64,000 bases of DNA from Thysanoteuthis rhombus (GCA_963457665.1 OY735219.1:16441032-16505031); one strand, 5' to 3'; positions 24,911 to 37,039 are shown, counted from the stretch's first letter. Program-made: numbers and translations. Notes: generated by a model from the letters alone, not told the origin.

Positions 24911-26660
24911 GTAATACCCCTCAAACCAGAGAAGGTTATCCTTTCCGGAAACGGTGACATTTCAAGTACTATGTCTAAATAAAAATGGATCAATCAAGAA
25001 AGAAATTATAAATGAAGAAGAAAAATTAAGGAAAAATTCTGATAATAAAGGTAGTGTTTTAAGAACTTGAAAAAGTATATGTTCCATCAGGCAGTTACAC
25101 CTGGTGATAAATGCTTAATCTTGATTGTTTATTGTTGTTATTAATCGAGTTTTTTTATTGACATATATATTGACGTAATATAAGTAAAGAAAGAATCAAC
25201 ATATTAGATGTTTAAAAGTTGTAAACTCAACTCATTTAGTTAAAGTCTAACATAAGTTCTAAAAGGTATATTTTTTTTTATTAAAGAATATAATCAAATA
25301 ATATATTTGCAACATATTAATGCAAAACTGAAATTAAAACCTTTTAATTCATTAAAATATGAAAAGAAATCTCTACGATTTTATATGGTGGCAAAATCTG
25401 ATGAAGCAATGATTATTTATTTTGATTCAGAATTATACTTTTCTAAGACTTTGTGTGACTTCTGGATTCGCTTCAAAGCAAAGATCAGCAAATATTACTT
25501 ATTTGAGTTATAAAAAATTGTCCTAAAATATCACTTATTTCATTTAAAAGTATAAGTTATTTCATTACTTGAATTAAATATTAGAAGAAATTCAATTAAG
25601 ATATTCATACTGCAGTGTTGACATTCTGGACAGATGCTTTTTGACCGAATGCGATTGTAATTTGCAGTAATCCATAACTACACACTTTTCATTTTGACTG
25701 AGGCCTTTTGCATTGATGAATTCTGACCTGGATGAATATTTTGAATTATTGTTTCAATTGGCCTGGTGGATTTGATGAAGAAAAAAAATTAAAAATGGAG
25801 GATTTCCCCTTCATCTTGGAGGGAAGAAAAAAAGAAAGAGAAATAAGAGCGGAAAGTGAGAAGAATTTTCATTTGAATCCATCAAATTAATTATAAATAA
25901 ATACATATCAATAAATATATCCAATGTTTTTCCCGTCTTTAATATTTTATTTTATCCTGTCCTAAATACTCAATTTAATTCAATAATCTAATACTTTTTA
26001 AAAAACATATGTTTATAAATAAATAAATAGTGTGATCCCGTCTCTAATATTTCATCATTTTAGTCAATTCCCACCTTCCATAGAGGCTTTTAAAGATGGT
26101 TGATACGGCTGGTGATATCGCTGATGTACCCTTTGTTTAAACAAAAAAAAGAAGTATTTTGGGGGTTGGTTACAGGTGGAAAATGAATAGGTCAGGAATA
26201 GAAGAAATTATGGCATACAATATCCAAAATCCACAATCTAGATATCAAGACCTGAACTCAGCCAATTATCTTAAAATAACAAGATTTAGCAAAAATCTTA
26301 ACCTCATACCAAAATATCTTTACTGATATCCAATATCTGAAAACAATTTCCTATATCTAAACTGGGGATATAAAATAGTGTGATTAAATTCAAATATTTT
26401 TTCGATGATTGTAAAACCTAATTGAAAGGGTGAAATTCTCATTTTTAAAACGTCGTTATTAGTTTCTTAGGTTACATTTTAACCTTTTCCAAATTATATT
26501 CTAGCCTTTTTCAGATTAAATTTTTATTTTTTTCAGGGTTTCAATGTCCGCTTGGACTCTTGTACGGGTACAGGACGTTGCCTTCGGGTTGTTGTCTTAC
26601 TGAGTCTCTGATACGACATTAAAAAGTTGTCAAAATTCCTTTTCAATTGGACTTTCATCG
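24911..26660. other. Between gypsy integrase and LINE copy 2
   Basis: AT-rich and without recognisable coding sequence. Purine-rich tracts at 24,990-25,050 and 25,780-25,860 could be relics of a polypurine tract. CCCGTCTYTAATATTT occurs twice about 100 bp apart (25,937 and 26,038), a local duplication. Confidence 0.3.
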
Positions 26661-26698
26661 CCGAAAGAGAAAGAGAAGATTCTCAGATTCTCAAGTCG

Positions 26699-27370
26699 TC
26701 GTCGTTGTCGTCGTCGTCATCATCATCATCATCATCATCGGTCTTTTAACGTCTCTCGTTGGACATAGACCTTCCCCAGGATCCGCTGCATTTCTCTATC
26801 ATAGGCGTCGTAGAGCCAGTATTTTCTGAATTTGATTAGTTCATCTCTCCATCTTGTTTTTTGTCGGCCTCGGCTCCGCATGTGGTCTCTGGGGATCCAT
26901 GTTGTGAGTCGTGATGTCCGTCGGTTGTCTTTCATTCTCGCAACATGACTAGCCCATTGCCATTTGAGTTTTCTAATGGATTCTATGATATCTCTGCCCC
27001 CTGTTTTCTTTCTGATACATGGTGCTGTCTTGTGATGTCTCAATGTAAAGTTGAGCATAATTCTCTCATGCACATGTTGCATACTTCTCAGTTTGTGGGT
27101 TTGTCTTTTGGTTAAGTTTCATGTTTCAGCTCCATAAGTGACTATCGGGAGGATGCATTGGTTGTATACTTTTCTTTTTAGGATTATTGGGATCGTCTTG
27201 TTTTTGAAGGTTGAGCTTACTTTGCCAAAAGCTTGCCATCCTAGGGTGATTCTCCGCTTGGTTTCTTCTTTTGTGGATCTGCATAATGAATCTCAAGTGT
27301 TAAGATGACCAAAAATGCTTAAGATCGTAAATTTCACATGAGATGATGAGATTCATCATTTCTTTGATCA
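26699..27370 (-). mobile_element. RTE-like LINE 3' end, copy 2, with tandem tail
   Basis: On the minus strand the longest open piece (27,082-26,735) contains HERIMLNFTLRHHKTAPCI, LKWQWASHVARMKDNRR, TTWIPRDHMRSRGR and QKTRWRDELIKFRKYW. This is the typical C-terminus of RTE-like LINE reverse transcriptases. It extends further 5' than copy 1. The 3' tail is (GAT)n grading into (GAC)n (26,696-26,742). Flanks share CCGAAAGAGAAAGAGA plus TCAAGTCG (26,661-26,698 and 27,371-27,398), a possible long target-site duplication. Confidence 0.8.
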
Positions 27371-27499
27371 CCGAAAGAGAAAGAGAGATGTCAAGTCGAA
27401 AGAGAGGGTCCTCAGGAAACATAAATAAAATTTCACAGAAAATTTTGAGGATCATCCGGGAACCCTTGGAAACCCCCTAGATCTGCCACTGTCTTAGTA

Positions 27500-28640
27500 G
27501 TGCCAATGGCGGCCCTTTTAATTTTTACCTAAGATTACCTGGTAAAATAAATAAGTATTAGTTTTAGCTACGAAACACCTAACGACCCCCATATAGAAAA
27601 CATCACTCCCTGCATCTATTATACATAAAAGCCCTGAACGCACGTATTCACTCGCCCATTTTCCCAAGCTCTCTTAGCCGGTTACTCTCTCTTGTTTTTG
27701 CTCTCTATCGATATCATTTCGCCGACCCCCTAGCCGATCTGAACTTTACTGTTTGTCCCCGTGACCAATCACTATTCTAAAGATTGCTCATTTTATTTCA
27801 CAGATATCAAGGTATGTCTTATACGTTCAGCTATTCAATCGTGTCTTCATCGCTGTCTCAAAGCGCATATTTACCTCCATCTTCCGTGAATGGAATGGTG
27901 ATGCATTTACTACTCAACAATCGTAATTAAAGATCTTCTAATTCTCCTTACTTCATGGAGCGCACATGGGTTAAACTCCATGTGATTTATGTGACTTGAA
28001 TAGTCTGTTTGTCGTGTGTATTTCAGCTTATGAGAATGACCCCCAAGCTGTTCATACGTGTTCTCAAATACATCGCCCACAATGACAGGTATACCACTGA
28101 TACCAGGTCTCAATAATCGTTCCTTGGTCTTCTCCACGCCTAATGGATTTAGAGCATTTCAGTCAACTCCGCTTTATCAACGCACGACTACTTCTACTTG
28201 ATACAGAGCTCCTACCTTTCGCTTAGAACCTATCTTCTATCCCCCTCTCCTACTTAGCTACAAGTTTACACTATCACAGATCTAATCTCCCAAACTAAAC
28301 AAACCTCTTCTCTTTACGATCAATCATTTTAATATTTCCTCATATGTATTTCTTTTCAGTCTGGTATTGTTATGTCTCTTCATTAAATGTACGTTCAATT
28401 AGCTTGTCTAAATATTCATGTGTCTTCATTACAATCATTTGTACTCTGTTTTAATCTCCGTGTCCACACTCATACTTGGCGCACAATTTCTCCATTCTGT
28501 CATGGCGACTATCGTTCATCTTCCTTGTTCAACATTTGCAGTTGCCTCCACGTGTTTGGCGCTAAAAACCAAACACGTGGAGGCAAAACCCTTTATCCTC
28601 CACAACTACACAATCTCGTCGCTACAGATACCAACGGCAA
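27500..28640 (+). repeat. 1 kb dispersed repeat, copy 2 (candidate 3' LTR)
   Basis: Aligns with copy 1 through CGAAACACC, CCTGAACGCACGTATTCACTC, TAGCCGGTTACTCTCT, GATATCATTTCGCCGACCCC, CGTGAATGGAATGGTGATGC and the later CT-rich and CGTGTCCACACTCATAC stretches. It is diverged by roughly a quarter to a third by eye and lies downstream of the gypsy body in the same orientation. A perfect 18-bp hairpin (28,542-28,586) is present here but not at the equivalent place in copy 1. Confidence 0.6.
28542..28586. repeat. Perfect 18-bp stem hairpin with CACGTG in each arm
   Basis: TTGCCTCCACGTGTTTGG, a 9-base loop CGCTAAAAA, then CCAAACACGTGGAGGCAA. All 18 pairs are Watson-Crick. It lies inside copy 2 of the 1 kb repeat. 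Confidence 0.8.
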
Positions 28641-29941
28641 TTATTACCCTCACTCATACAATATAGGAACGATGAAACCTATTGCTTTTTAGTGAGTGGG
28701 ATGTTGCATAAAATTTTGTCTCATTAAAATGGGTCATAAACGGAAAAGTTTGTGAAGCCTTGAACAAAATAAAACTAAACTACATTACATTTTCCGAGAT
28801 TAATAAATTTGATTAATTCAATTATTAGTAGATAAGGTATTGTGAATTATTACCATTTTCCCCATTATTATGCTAATATTAGCCGTCATCCTAATATTTT
28901 GTTGCTGAGTTGTGATAAAAAGCAACAAAAATATCAAAATGAAAGTAAATAGTAGCGTAAAAATGGAAAAAAAAGTGTTGACAAATTTAGTGTTTTTATT
29001 TTTCAATAAAGCTACATTTACATTTTTAGAGCTTTTTAAAGTTCACCTTTGAATGATGATGAATCAATCAACATTTTTGTCAAACGCCAAAACGTCTGTC
29101 GCCAAATGGGCCTACGCCAAATTAGATATCGCCTAAACCATAGAAATATGTTTTCATGGACTAAACGATCACACCAGAACACCCATGTCTAACTGCTTAC
29201 GTCAGATAGTCCCATTCCGAACGCGTGGGTGAACAGTGGATTCCTACTCGTAAGCGGAAGTCTAAAAGCAGTTCTTATCATGCTGCGATTTGGTACTGGT
29301 TTATAAGTCTTAGCCGACACTCGATGGTCTGATGCAGGGGAGATAACCTAGAATTTCTTCTGCGGTGTATAGCCTACCCTTCAATCAATTTTCGTTGAAA
29401 TATATTGATAGCATTGGAGATATTGTGTGGTGTCGGAACACAGCTACGGCATCGGGAGGTAGCTGGGCATGGAACCACTTCGGCCCGAAAATTTAAAGTT
29501 TTCCTCAGCTCATAGCCCACCATTCCACTGAAAATAATGGATAACTTTTCGATATTTCATGTGAACATATACCTACGATGTCAGGAAGGTAACTGTTTAT
29601 GACCCCTTCAAATTTAAGCACTTCCTCCTTATTCCATATTTAGAATACCATCATTTCATAATAGTTTATGGTGAGTGATATTTTATGAAATTATATTCTG
29701 GTTACTACTTTCGAAAAGTAGTAATTAAAAATCATATTATCATGGTAACCACGATTACGTTAGTAAAAAGAAAAAAATGAAATTGGCTTATCGCGCCGAA
29801 AATTGTCGAAAAATCTATAGGTAATGGGAGGTAATTCAAAGTGACTGACAAACCACAAGACCGATATGATTACCTCCCTTTATCAGTGTAATTCCAACTG
29901 GCAATAGAGGTTTTTTGTTTTCGCTGCATCAAGACTTAGTG
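28641..29941. other. Intergenic DNA, no gene seen
   Basis: Contains a run of CGCC(A/T)AA words (29,086-29,140) at 11-20 bp spacing and a small hairpin GGGAGGTAATTC/GATTACCTCCC (29,827-29,878). Confidence 0.35.
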
Positions 29942-31340
29942 CAGTGATTCTGAACGTGGGGCGCACGCCTCGGCAGGGAGGAGGGGAACAGTTTTAATAT
30001 ATTTAGAGAAATTTTGGTTTAAGGAGTGAAGAACTGCCTATTCCTGAGGGTTAACTGATCAGTTATACACTATTATTAATTTCAATCTTGCACGTTTTTT
30101 TTTTCTTTTCTTTTTTTCCCACTGTTTCTTTGGGTATTTCGACCGATTTCACTCAGATTGTCTGTATTGGATATCTTGTCTATATTTGATGAAAACCTTT
30201 GATAGCTTTCAGTAATTTTTTCATTGGAAAGCAAACAACAAAGCATAAAATACCATAATGGTTCAATGGTTTGTTGCCAATTGCACGTATAGATTTGATT
30301 GTAACTGTTGCAAATATTACATATGATTTCCTAATGACCAGAGACTATCCAGGCATTGGAATACTCTAATTATACAGTCTTTAAGGAATATTGTTAGGCT
30401 AAAATACGAACCTTTCTGCGTTATAACAATAACAAAAAAAACATGACCAAGTTGATCATATAAGCTAATAAGAGCTTGTGTTTAGCGCGTTATGTTAAAA
30501 AAAAGTCCAAAATAAAATTTTTAAAAATATATTCATCCTAAATATTCATAAGTATCGACTGATTTTTTCAATTCATGATAAATATTCAAAATCTCTGACT
30601 TGGCAAATATATTTTAATGAATGTGAACTCAAACGACACACCTTTTCAAAATGTTATGTTTCAAAACACAAATTTATCTAAATCTATACTGTTTATGGAA
30701 ATAGTTTCCACACAAGAACTTTTTGTATTCATTTTCCTCGATAATTACACAAGTTTATTGCAATAAAAATATCATTTTCTGTTGTTTTGAATTTTGTTTT
30801 AAAATAAAAGTTAGTCTGCTGTTGTCGGGGGTTGTATTCTACTGTCTGTAAAGGAAATTTAAAAAAATTGATTGACTATGTAAGTGAAACATTTATGTAT
30901 TAATATTTGTTCATATTTCTTTTTAATTTAAGGGCACTTTTTAACATAATATACGTCAAACACAGGCTCTTATTAGCTTATACAACCAACTTGGTCATGT
31001 TTTTTTTTTGTTGTTGTTATGACCCAGAAAAGTTCCTATCTTAGCCTGAAAATATCCTTTCTAAAGAATAAGAATGTATAATTAGTACTTTCCGATGCTG
31101 TGATTGTCTCTCATCATTAGTAAATCATATATTACATTTGCAACTATTACAATCAGATCTGTGATTGCATTTGGCATATGACTGTGTGTTTACTGTTTGT
31201 AATTCTTTGGAGTTTGCTTCCTGATAGAAAACCGCGTGAAAATCAATAAATGTCACTAAAAGTTATCAAAATCTTTTTTTATCAAGCATGAACTAAATAT
31301 CCTATACTGACAAACTGGGTGAAATTGCAATCAAAATAAC

Positions 31341-31372
<32 letters not shown>

Positions 31373-31779
31373 AAGGAAAAATAAAAGAGCAAGAATCAGT
31401 GTAAACTGAATCGAGGTTGGATCCCAGGAACTGTAAGTTCATCATAACGTCAGAACTTTGCCACAGTATTGCAAAATGCTATTAATTACTAATCTTACAA
31501 TGGATACCATAGAAACAAATGCCTGACTCATTAACTTTGTAAGATATAAAAGCGATGGGGCAATTGAGTTGTTATTTAATCTCATACAATAAAAAAAAGA
31601 ATAAACAAATAAAGAAAATAAAAAACATAGTAAACTTCATATATCAGTATTTTTTAAACGATGAATCTGACAAATTGTATTATAATTGAATCATCATTTT
31701 TTTTATGGTAAGGGGGGGCATACCAATTTTTTGGAGGTGTCGATGAGGAGCATGGAGTTAAAAAGGTTCAGAAACACTA
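29942..31779. mobile_element. 1.8 kb fold-back element with hAT-like termini
   Basis: The left terminus CAGTGATTCTGAACGTGGGG faces the right terminus, which on the minus strand reads TAGTGTTTCTGAACC. The interior forms two long inverted arms (about 30,060-30,570 and 30,880-31,420) that pair over several hundred bases. Examples are CTCTTATTAGCTTATA...CAACTTGGTCATG on the right and its complement on the left. Possible 8-bp target duplications are ACTTAGTG (left) and ACTTAATA (right, overlapping the last base). No transposase frame is present, so it is non-autonomous. Confidence 0.65.
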
Positions 31780-32841
31780 CTTAATATTTCACAATCATTT
31801 TCAAAGTTCTGTTTTTTATTTCTCACTTACCATTGCTACTTATATAATTACTCTGAAGTACCTTACTGACTCCGCACTACCCTACCACTAGTTGATTTTG
31901 GAAAAATTCCAACCCTCCATCGATTAGTTTTTGAGAGTCAATCTCCTCTCTTTCCTTGCTTAATAAATGATCAGAACAGATTCATCAAAATTCCCCCTTC
32001 AAAAGACAACTATTATTAACAATCCAGGTGAAGGGGGATCGGTTAATATAAATACAACTAATAACTTTGTATTGTTAAGATCCTACTAAACTGTGGCGAC
32101 GGTCGTAGTTTCCTACACCCCGGTTTATTTCACCAAACCCCTTATTAAATTGTGACATTTTCCAACCCCTGCTTATTCCGCGCCCTCCAGCTTACTAAGT
32201 TATGACAAATTTTCCACCCTGTTTATCAAATCAAAACACGCCAGCATACATTTTAATTTTTTTGAAAAAGATTTTGTAAAAAAATATTCTGATGTGGTTA
32301 TTCTTCGTGTTTATATTAAATAAACTTTCCATCAAATCAAAACTATGTATCTTCTTTTGTAAAAAAAAGTGAAATTAAATCATAACTACCTTATTATTTA
32401 AAAAAAATAGGACTGAGCCCCCCAAAATTGTATTCAGATAAAAAACATTGGGTACTATTTCCTCACAATATACTTTTTTTAATTGCATAAACGTATAATA
32501 GATATATTTCTGAACAAATTAAAACTATGTATATCTCCTAAATTCATTTTTATGTTAATAGGAACATAGCTGTATGCTTCATAAAATGAGAAATATGTTG
32601 AGGAAACTCAGAAATGTAATTTTATATTTTCAAAACAATATAAAAACGTACACAGGTAAAAAAAAACCCCCAAAAAACTGGTCTCTCTCTCTCTCTCTCT
32701 CTCTCATAAATATACAATCTAATTGTATGTTACGTAAAAATAACCTACTCTGATTTACCCCTTCAAATTTTTCAATATTATGATGTCATGTAGCATACTA
32801 GACTTCGATATAATTCCGACCTACTTGTATTAATGTAATAC
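31780..32841. other. Intergenic DNA, no gene seen
   Basis: Only A/T runs and a CT microsatellite (32,682-32,705) were recognised. Confidence 0.4.
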
Positions 32842-33131
32842 CCTTGAGTTCAAATTAATACTTGAGTTACTTCCCTTTGATTCAAATGAAACCGGCGAAG
32901 CCCAGCTGCACGGTAAATGGCGGAGATGTTTCCCCTCATGATTTATACAAAGACAGGTAAAATATAATAAAGGGCTATCACAAAATAATGATTGTAGAAT
33001 TACATGTCTGCTGCATGTGTAACATTCATTATGAAATGTGTGAAATGCCGTAAAAGACATGGGAAACATTTAGGCCTCGCCAGTTTCATTTCAATCAAAG
33101 GGAAGTAACTCAGGTATAAATTCGAAATCAG
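32842..33131. mobile_element. Inverted-repeat element (MITE-like), GAGTTACTTCCCTTTGATT arms
   Basis: The left arm (32,842-32,902) and right arm (33,073-33,131) are complementary over about 55 bp, including GAGTTACTTCCCTTTGATT and AAATGAAACCGGCGAAGCC. The roughly 170-bp centre has no coding sequence. The arm word AAAGGGAAGTAACTC is familiar from mollusc intergenic DNA. TSDs were not resolved. Confidence 0.65.
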
Positions 33132-33629
33132 AGACATTGCATGAATATTTCATTAACATTGGACTTGACCGATGAACATATTGATCAAGTCTGTTAAGAC
33201 CTTCGGGTAACATCTGGTATATTCACTTAGTCAGTTTCCCTACGTATATTTCTCTTGCTACCTTTTTCAGTTCAGCGCTTTTATTGCAAGAGTAGTTTGA
33301 TAAATCAACAGGACATACTGGTGAATACAAGTTTTGAACTTTCTAAGCAACATGTTTAAACATCTTTATGGAAGTGTACATCACTTTGGAAAAAGAAATC
33401 TCACATTTGTAATCAATGTGGAGACAGCAGCTGCATCACTTTATGCGTCTGTCTTTACTTTCCTTTATTTTTACTTGAACAATTTATTGCTAAACCTGTT
33501 GAAGCTCCATTAACTATGCATTTCAGGAACACATCCCCTCTTTTGTGCATTCACCTCTCATGACGCTGGATGAAAGGTTGGACTTCCCTGATTTGAATTT
33601 CAGTTGACTGTTTGCTAATTAAGGCTGGA

Positions 33630-33745
33630 GAGCCCAGTCTGCCATGATATATACACATAGCTGGGGAGTGGGGGGAGGAAATGGATTCACACTGTACCTA
33701 TGGGCATTAGTGCAAAGTGAACGTAAGCAGCCAGGTATATATTAT
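33630..33745 (-). repeat. SINE-like repeat, body copy
   Basis: On the minus strand CGTTCACTTTGCACTAATGC, AGTGTGAATCC, CCAGCTATGTG and GGGCTCTCCAGCC align with the copy at 63.2 kb. The tRNA-like head is absent or unrecognised, suggesting 5' truncation. Confidence 0.55.
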
Positions 33746-34443
33746 TCTCCTTTGTTATTCCATGTAATATTTTGACTTAGTCCATTGGGTTTGACGTTTT
33801 CTCTATATACATGATCCGTTCTCCATAGATTGCATATGTTTACTTTATAGTGTGAAGTCAGTTTAGTGAGTTCACTTTCTGAGAATCTACATTCAGCAAG
33901 TATTCACCATTTTAGCAATTTTAATTCACAAGCACCAATATCCATTGATTAAACTCCACTTTCCGTAAGGCTAATTACAAGATGTGAACACGTACACAAA
34001 GTAAAAATTTATACAATTAACTTTGACAAAGTACTTAGTAACAGCTACTGCGGTATCAATACTTTTATTTTTTAAACATGCTTTCAGATATATTTCAATA
34101 CTTGAAAAAATGTTCCTTAATTATGAGATTCAGAATAACCATAGAATTTGCAATGGTCAAATCAAAACGTGGTAACCATGATTTCTTATACATGGTTGGT
34201 AACTATGTATATGTAGTGTATAACAGGTATATACATGTAGACTTCCTGAATGTAGATACATCTTATGTATCTATATATACTCACTAAAATTTTAAAAGCT
34301 TAATTTTCATTCTTAATTTCACGCAATATGTAATGAATGTATGATTGGACTCTGATCTGGAAGTCAAAATGAACAGCTCTTCATTGTTATGAAATGAAGA
34401 GATGAATGAGATTTGGTGTCATGATGGTACAATAAATCTATCT

Positions 34444-35152
34444 GGTACTATTGTGATACAAGGGTCCAGACATGATATACATAAAAGACTAAAAGTTATT
34501 CCCCTCCAGCTTCTACCATCATTTTAACTGAATTTTATCTTTAACTTTTAGCAAATGAAATCATTCTAATAGTATCAAAACTGCTAGATGCAAAAAACCT
34601 AAAATCAGCTGTTTTCAAAGTTTGATCGCCTAAATCCAAATCATTTTTAGAGGATATGAGCAAAAACCCAACTAGACAAATATTTAGTGTTTTTTTAATA
34701 AATTTAAATGAATAAAGCTTCCATTGTGATTTTATTTATATTCTGAATCATACGTTAAAGGAACAATAGAATAGGTAATAATTTAATTCTTTTATAGTAA
34801 TAAATAAAATAAGCCGAAAAGATGCTGTGCCTTTTTTTTGTTTCTTTTATGCCAACTACAAATATTTTTAGCCAGATTTTGAATTAACAAAAAGAGATTT
34901 TAACCTTTGATTGGATTTTTAAAAAAAATCTTTAACAAAACAATATTATCTTCGTTTTCATTAATTGAATATCATGATAAACCAAAACTTTTTAAACTTT
35001 CTTTTGAAGCATGTACATGATGGCTAGATACATCGGGGTTTCTGTTTGGAGGTGTTTTTTGTCATGAACTCCATTTTCAGATAGAAGTTAAAGGGAATAA
35101 CTTTTAGTCTCTTAGGCATATTATGTCTGGACCCTTGTATTACTATAGTACC
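34444..35152. mobile_element. Inverted-repeat element with 72-bp arms
   Basis: Arms 34,444-34,515 and 35,081-35,152 pair through GGTACTAT, ACAAGGGTCCAGACAT and AGACTAAAAGTTATTCCC with few mismatches. TA dinucleotides flank the CAAGGGTCC core at both ends, compatible with a Tc1/mariner-type MITE, but homology continues 13 bp outside that TA, so the true end may be GGTACTAT. There is no transposase in the 560-bp centre. Confidence 0.65.
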
Positions 35153-37039
35153 ATTAATCTTGAATCATGTTTAAAATATCATGATTTTTTTTTTAGATGA
35201 AGCATTGTCAACCATTATCAATTTTTGACTTATCTCTCAGAGACATCTTTTTTTAGGTAAGCAAAATAAATAAATTATATACTCACAATAATTTGGCTAC
35301 AACTACCTTCATTTTATTTTCACTTCTATTTTGCACCTCCTTTGATGGAGAGCTTCATCTGAGTGAACTCAATTTTTTCATGAAAAGTGCTCAACATTTT
35401 CGGAAAGTGAAATAAAGGTGGTTGTAGCTAATTTGTTGTGTACATGATTAAATTTCTAACTGGTATTTTCTTTCATCATTTTAGTTTTTCTTTATCTCTT
35501 TAGTCGACAGCAGTGAGTAAATAGGGCAGAGTGGAAGTAAAGTATAATAGAATAAGCTCTTCTACCTTTCTCTGTTAACTCAGTCAGTACAACAGTGCTG
35601 TACATAGGCAGGTTCCTGGGGTAAAAATGATCCATGTTGGATACAAACAACAACAACAACAAAAAACAAAAATAACAAAAATTAAGAATAAAGGAATTTC
35701 TAGTCAGAAATTATTAATGCTTAAGTTTAAGATGTTTTTACAAGTTTTTCTTTCTTGTCTTGTAATTGTAGTTTTTTCTCTCAGCTTTGGTGTATAAATG
35801 AAAGGATTATTAATTTTGTTCAAAACTACAATTTGAAATATTGTGAACTTTAACTTCACTTAGAACCAAGAAATCATTGGTGAATTTCTGAAAATCCTTT
35901 ATTGATTTACAGTCAAATACTCAAAAGCATTGCTGTTACTTTTGTTGGCACAATCAGAGCAGAGGGGGTCCAGATCAAAGTTTAGTGTCTGTTTTTCTCA
36001 TGTCATGAAATATAGCATTAATTTCCTGTTTTCAATTTTGAACATTATCATGATTGTATTTTAATTGTTTTCTCCAGGAATTAATCACCATTATCAGCAG
36101 ATTGGTTAAAACCCTGGTGCTGGGTTTAGGTTATTCACGTGTTCTGACATTTATATCTATCCGGACTTTGCTCAGCCGTAACTGTTTACGGAAGAAATTT
36201 GGTATTTACACACTCACTCCCCTCGATGAGTAGAGAAAATGTTTGTTTTTCTTCAAAATTTGCCTCTTCTAAATAGGTTTTTACTGGGGGTTCAATTTGC
36301 AATGTAACTTTATTCTAAATTAATCCCTTCCTTTGTGTCCATCTCAGTTCTATTTACAAGGTAAAAAGAAACATATATAGAAGGTGGAGATTCATAATTC
36401 AATGCTAATTTTAATTTGGTTTGAAATTCTTTTTCCGATTAACAAAATCAAAATGAAATTTAATTTACTGCTTTCACTGAAAACAATGTGACACAGCATT
36501 ACAGTTTTCAATTTCAAACATTATTATTTCTTTAAAATTGTTTTTCTTTCATTATTTCTCTTTATTCATTTAATTTGTACGCTATTTTTAGTATCAAGTA
36601 AGCCAGGGCCTGAAACTTCACAATTTGCATTCGGGACCACCTTTTCTACATTGTGCCAAAATAATGGTAAAAATTGCTAATAGGAAGACGATGCTGTATC
36701 ATGTGGCCAGAGGAACAGATACTACACTTTGATTTTGAATTAAAGGTTGCAGAAGGTGCATCCGCATCCGGATCCATAACCCACTTCTTTCATTGTGACA
36801 AGGTGTCTAATAATAACACAAACAATCCATTCAAGGGGAAATTGTTTATAAATATAACAACACTTCAAATTGACCCAAGAAATAATTTCTGTTGATTACA
36901 TGTCAACAAGAGTTCATCCACTTGCTAATGGTTATCAGTTACAAACAATTCAATAAAAAAAAAAAAAGAAGAAAAAAAACCTGAAAGAATTATGACGGTA
37001 GAATTAGAATAAATTTGCAATTGCATTGTATTTGAAAAA
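35153..37039. other. Intergenic DNA, no gene seen
   Basis: No coding motif or repeat recognised beyond simple A/T and CAA tracts. TTTACTGGGGGTTCAATTTG (36,280) resembles the left edge of repeat pair 3. Confidence 0.4.

Noticed and set aside
20954..27497. Possible large DNA transposon with GGCGGAYCTGG-type ends enclosing the gypsy body
   Set aside because: CAGGGGCGGACCTGG (20,954) and the complement of CTAGATCTGCCACTG (27,479-27,493) look like opposing ends, but similarity stops within about 20 bp and the enclosed content is better explained by separate insertions.
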